Of a DNA stretch of 64,000 nucleotides, positions 61,680 through 64,000 are shown in pieces (position 1 is the first letter of the stretch; each line of letters starts with the position of its first letter). Made by a program: the position numbers and the translations under genes. The notes under the pieces are model-generated. The model saw nothing but the letters and a program-made list of their open reading frames with translations, was not told where the DNA came from and did not search any database. This stretch comes from Trichopria drosophilae (lineage: Eukaryota > Arthropoda > Insecta > Hymenoptera > Diapriidae): positions 8,177,001 to 8,241,000 of the forward strand of contig CM059585.1 in assembly GCA_030407085.1 (NCBI GenBank), read 5' to 3'.

Positions 61680-62250
61680 TTTAAGAACATTGATTCAGAA
61701 AGATTCAAAATGGGGGACCTAAAATGGTGGGCCAAAAATATCAAATATTATTTGACTTCATTAACTGATAATTATTTTGTGATCAGATTCTGAAATTGAA
61801 AATGACGGCTTTAAAATAACAGCATTTCCAATATTTTAAACTATGCAAATTTTAAAAACGTTGGATTTTAAGCAAAATTATTAAGAAAAAGTGTCTTTCG
61901 AAATTTTTCCATAAATGACACTGTTTTTGAGAGAAGAGTTTACAAAATTGCCACAATGCAATTGCAATACTCCAATTATTGATAAATACTCGGGGATTTC
62001 ATATAACAACTTTGCTAAATTCAAGATGGCGGATCTAAGATGGCGGACCTAAAGTATTAAATATTCATCGATTGTTATGATTTACAGTGTCCTTCTATTT
62101 GAATAAAACTTACTATTCGAGAGTTTTTAGGTCGATGATTTTGATTTCGCGATAAGATTTTCAAAATTTAAGATTACGGGTCCAAAATTTCAAATATTCA
62201 TGGACTTTTATGATTTTGAATATTTACATTTTTTTTTGGGTTGCTGATAA
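61680..62250 (-). repeat. GCCATTTTG family, inverted copies
   Basis: TTCAAGATGGCGGATCTAAG and ATGGCGGACCTAAA (about 62022-62054), and AAAATGGGGGACCTAAAATG (about 61708), are minus-strand versions of the CCGCCATTTTG and CCATCTTG motifs. The intervening text shows the unit's usual GTGATCAGATTCTGAAATT-like segment. Confidence 0.5.
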
Positions 62251-62900
62251 GGATTTTGTGATGCGATTCAGAATATATTTTGTTTTTCGATCACCAAATT
62301 TTTTAATTACGCAAATGAAAAAAAGTCATAGAATTGTTAACTAAATTATCGAGAAAAAGTTTATCTTGTATTTTTCTAAATCAACTGATGGAAAGAATTT
62401 TCTATTCAGATCGTTGACGACCTAATGAAATAAGATGAGTAGTTAAAAAATTATAATTCTATCGCAGTAGGTCGCAAAATGTGATTTGCGCCCCATCTTA
62501 ACCTTCAGGAATGACTACTCCTGGTGACGAAGCAATGGTTGCACTTTGCACCCTACCGCTACAAAAATGTTCATACCACGTATGCAAAATAAAATTTTGC
62601 ACCCTAGGGACGAAAGTACGATATTATATCCCTGGTTAAGTTTATTACATGGTGCATTTCTTGACTTTCAATCGTTCTAAATATTGAGACATTAATTTAA
62701 TAATTTAATTAATTAATTTAAAGACAAACAATTTAATTTCTCATTATTAACTTAAATAAAATTAACATCAACACAGTGCCCTCTCTTTTACTACTTCCCT
62801 CTCAACTTCACAATGGCAACTGGATTAATTGGGTCGATTTTTGTTAGTCTATTAAACTTTCCCATAATATGTTATTAGCAATCTCATTTGGTGCTTTATA

Positions 62901-62916
62901 ATTATCGACAGTACTT
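62901..62916 (+). repeat. Target-site duplication, left copy
   Basis: ATTATCGACAGTACTT, identical to 63865-63880 and directly bordering the truncated Penelope-like insert. Confidence 0.85.
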
Positions 62917-63864
62917 TCGGACAAACAAAAAGATTATTAAAAACTCGAATTTTGGAACATAAAAACAATATTAATGGTAAAGAAACTAATTATACAGCCC
63001 TCACAAAACACAGAATAGAAACAGGCCATAATTTCAATTATACAAAAGTTAAAATTTTAGCTAAAGAAAAAAATACATATAAAAGAAGAGATATAGAAAA
63101 TTTTTTTATTAAAAAATGTAAGAATTCAGTTAATCAACGTTTTGAGAATTCATTTTTTCCAGATATTTATAATGTTTTGCTTTCATAATCTCTAGTTAAC
63201 ATAAGAGATTACCGAGTCCTTTGTATGAAATTTAAATGGAAAGTTTGTTTTTCATTCACATTATGTATGTATATCATATATGTATGTGTATATTGAAAAT
63301 ATAAGCACACATACAACATCGACTTTAAATTGCCTAGTTGTTAAATTTCTTACACTGAGTTAGTGACATTTCGTTACATTGTAAAACGTTTGTGAGTGAC
63401 ACCAACAAAACGTTATTCCATCAATCATGCACCGTTTTTAAAAAAAATAAAATAAAAAAAAAAAAAAAAAATTTGTTCTTGTTGGTTTTCGTAAGTTGGC
63501 TATAAAGTTTTTAAAATAATTTTTTTAACTGCTTTTAGTTTCTAAAATCATCATAAGTTACCTTATAGATTTTTCCGTACGCTCTCACTCACAAAGGTTA
63601 AAAATGATTTTCTATGAATTTTTTTGTTAAATTTCTAACAACTGCTGTTATTGTAAGTAATTTTTTTTAATTTTTCATTATATAGTTATATTTTTGTATT
63701 TTTAATTTGTTATACAAACCTTTATAGTATATTAAACTGAAGAAGGCACACATCATGTAGCCGAAACGTCTTTTTGAAAAGATTTGTTCCTTTTTATTTT
63801 ATTGGACCGTCACACCGAAGAAACTCCAGGGATTTTTATTCCAATATTAAAATAATTATTAATT
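62917..63864 (+). mobile_element. 5'-truncated Penelope-like retroelement
   Basis: A 948-bp insert holds the tail of a GIY-YIG endonuclease frame (stop at 63186-63188), a 3' region of about 680 bp with an A-rich run near 63440-63470, and the string ACTGAAGAAGGCACACATCA continuing to GCCGAAACGTC (63736-63770). That last string type is common in Penelope-like 3' regions. Identical 16-bp copies of ATTATCGACAGTACTT bound it (62901-62916 and 63865-63880), read as the target-site duplication. Truncation is at the 5' end, as expected for target-primed reverse transcription. Confidence 0.8.
62919..63188 (+). pseudogene. Penelope-like GIY-YIG endonuclease, C-terminal fragment
   Basis: Eighty-nine codons are open from GQTKRLLKTRILEHKNNING to the stop TAA. 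The visible motifs are GQT.R.LKTR..EHK, then TALTKHRIETGH, VKILAKE, YKRRDIENFFI and the end PDIYNVLLS. This matches the C-terminal half of the GIY-YIG domain of Penelope-like elements, which nicks the target site. The GIY and YIG strands and all of the reverse transcriptase are missing because the frame begins at the 5' truncation. There is no start codon of its own and no internal stop. The fragment should be inactive. Confidence 0.8.
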
Positions 63865-63880
63865 ATTATCGACAGTACTT
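63865..63880 (+). repeat. Target-site duplication, right copy
   Basis: ATTATCGACAGTACTT, the second copy of the duplication. Removing the insert plus one copy restores a continuous site ending GTACTTGTTACATAAC. Confidence 0.85.
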
Positions 63881-64000
63881 GTTACATAACCTGAATTATT
63901 CTTGATAAAGTTTGTTATTTCATTATTCGACTTTTTAAAGTATAATCTTATCAATTAACCGTTCTATACTCTTAGGCTTTTCATTTAAACTTTATCTGTT
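63881..64000. other. Window end, no gene seen
   Basis: AT-rich flank of the retroelement insertion. Nothing recognisable. Confidence 0.6.

Overview
This 64 kb window is AT-rich eukaryotic DNA, almost certainly from an insect. The only host protein gene I can support is dual oxidase (Duox). It lies on the minus strand and is read from about 48.5 kb down past position 1. Repeated blocks of TTAGG/CCTAA, the usual insect telomere unit, argue against Diptera; Hymenoptera is plausible but unproven. Exons are GC-balanced and sit in very AT-rich introns.

Layout. A CpG-rich stretch at about 48.4-49.3 kb holds the first coding exon and probably the 5' UTR and promoter. Eight coding exons follow: 48445-48532, 33441-33521, 24464-24625, 19895-20082, 15880-16084, 14117-14283, 6461-6697 and 1057-1502. 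All junctions keep phase. The joined reading frame encodes a signal peptide and essentially the whole extracellular peroxidase-like domain, about 525 residues. The transmembrane, EF-hand and NADPH-oxidase parts lie beyond the left edge. The introns are 1.6-14.9 kb long; intron 2 has a GC-AG boundary.

The introns and the 49.3-64 kb flank contain no convincing host gene but many repeats. They include short inverted-repeat elements that look like non-autonomous DNA transposons (two flanked by TA), long foldback palindromes, an 11-bp satellite arranged as two opposed arms, an array of about 300-bp units in intron 3, tRNA-derived SINE-like copies, a family marked by GGATCCGCCATTTTG, and a family built on ACGTTTATTATACGT-like palindromes. 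At the right end is a 5'-truncated Penelope-like retroelement that keeps part of its GIY-YIG endonuclease frame and is bounded by a 16-bp target-site duplication.

No operon, CRISPR array or novel gene system is visible. The points most worth following are the GC-AG intron, a duplicated decoy splice acceptor in intron 3 that would create an immediate stop, an overlapping upstream ORF at the Duox start, and the large palindromes inside introns. All coordinates come from reading the sequence by eye; repeat borders are approximate unless exact duplications are given.
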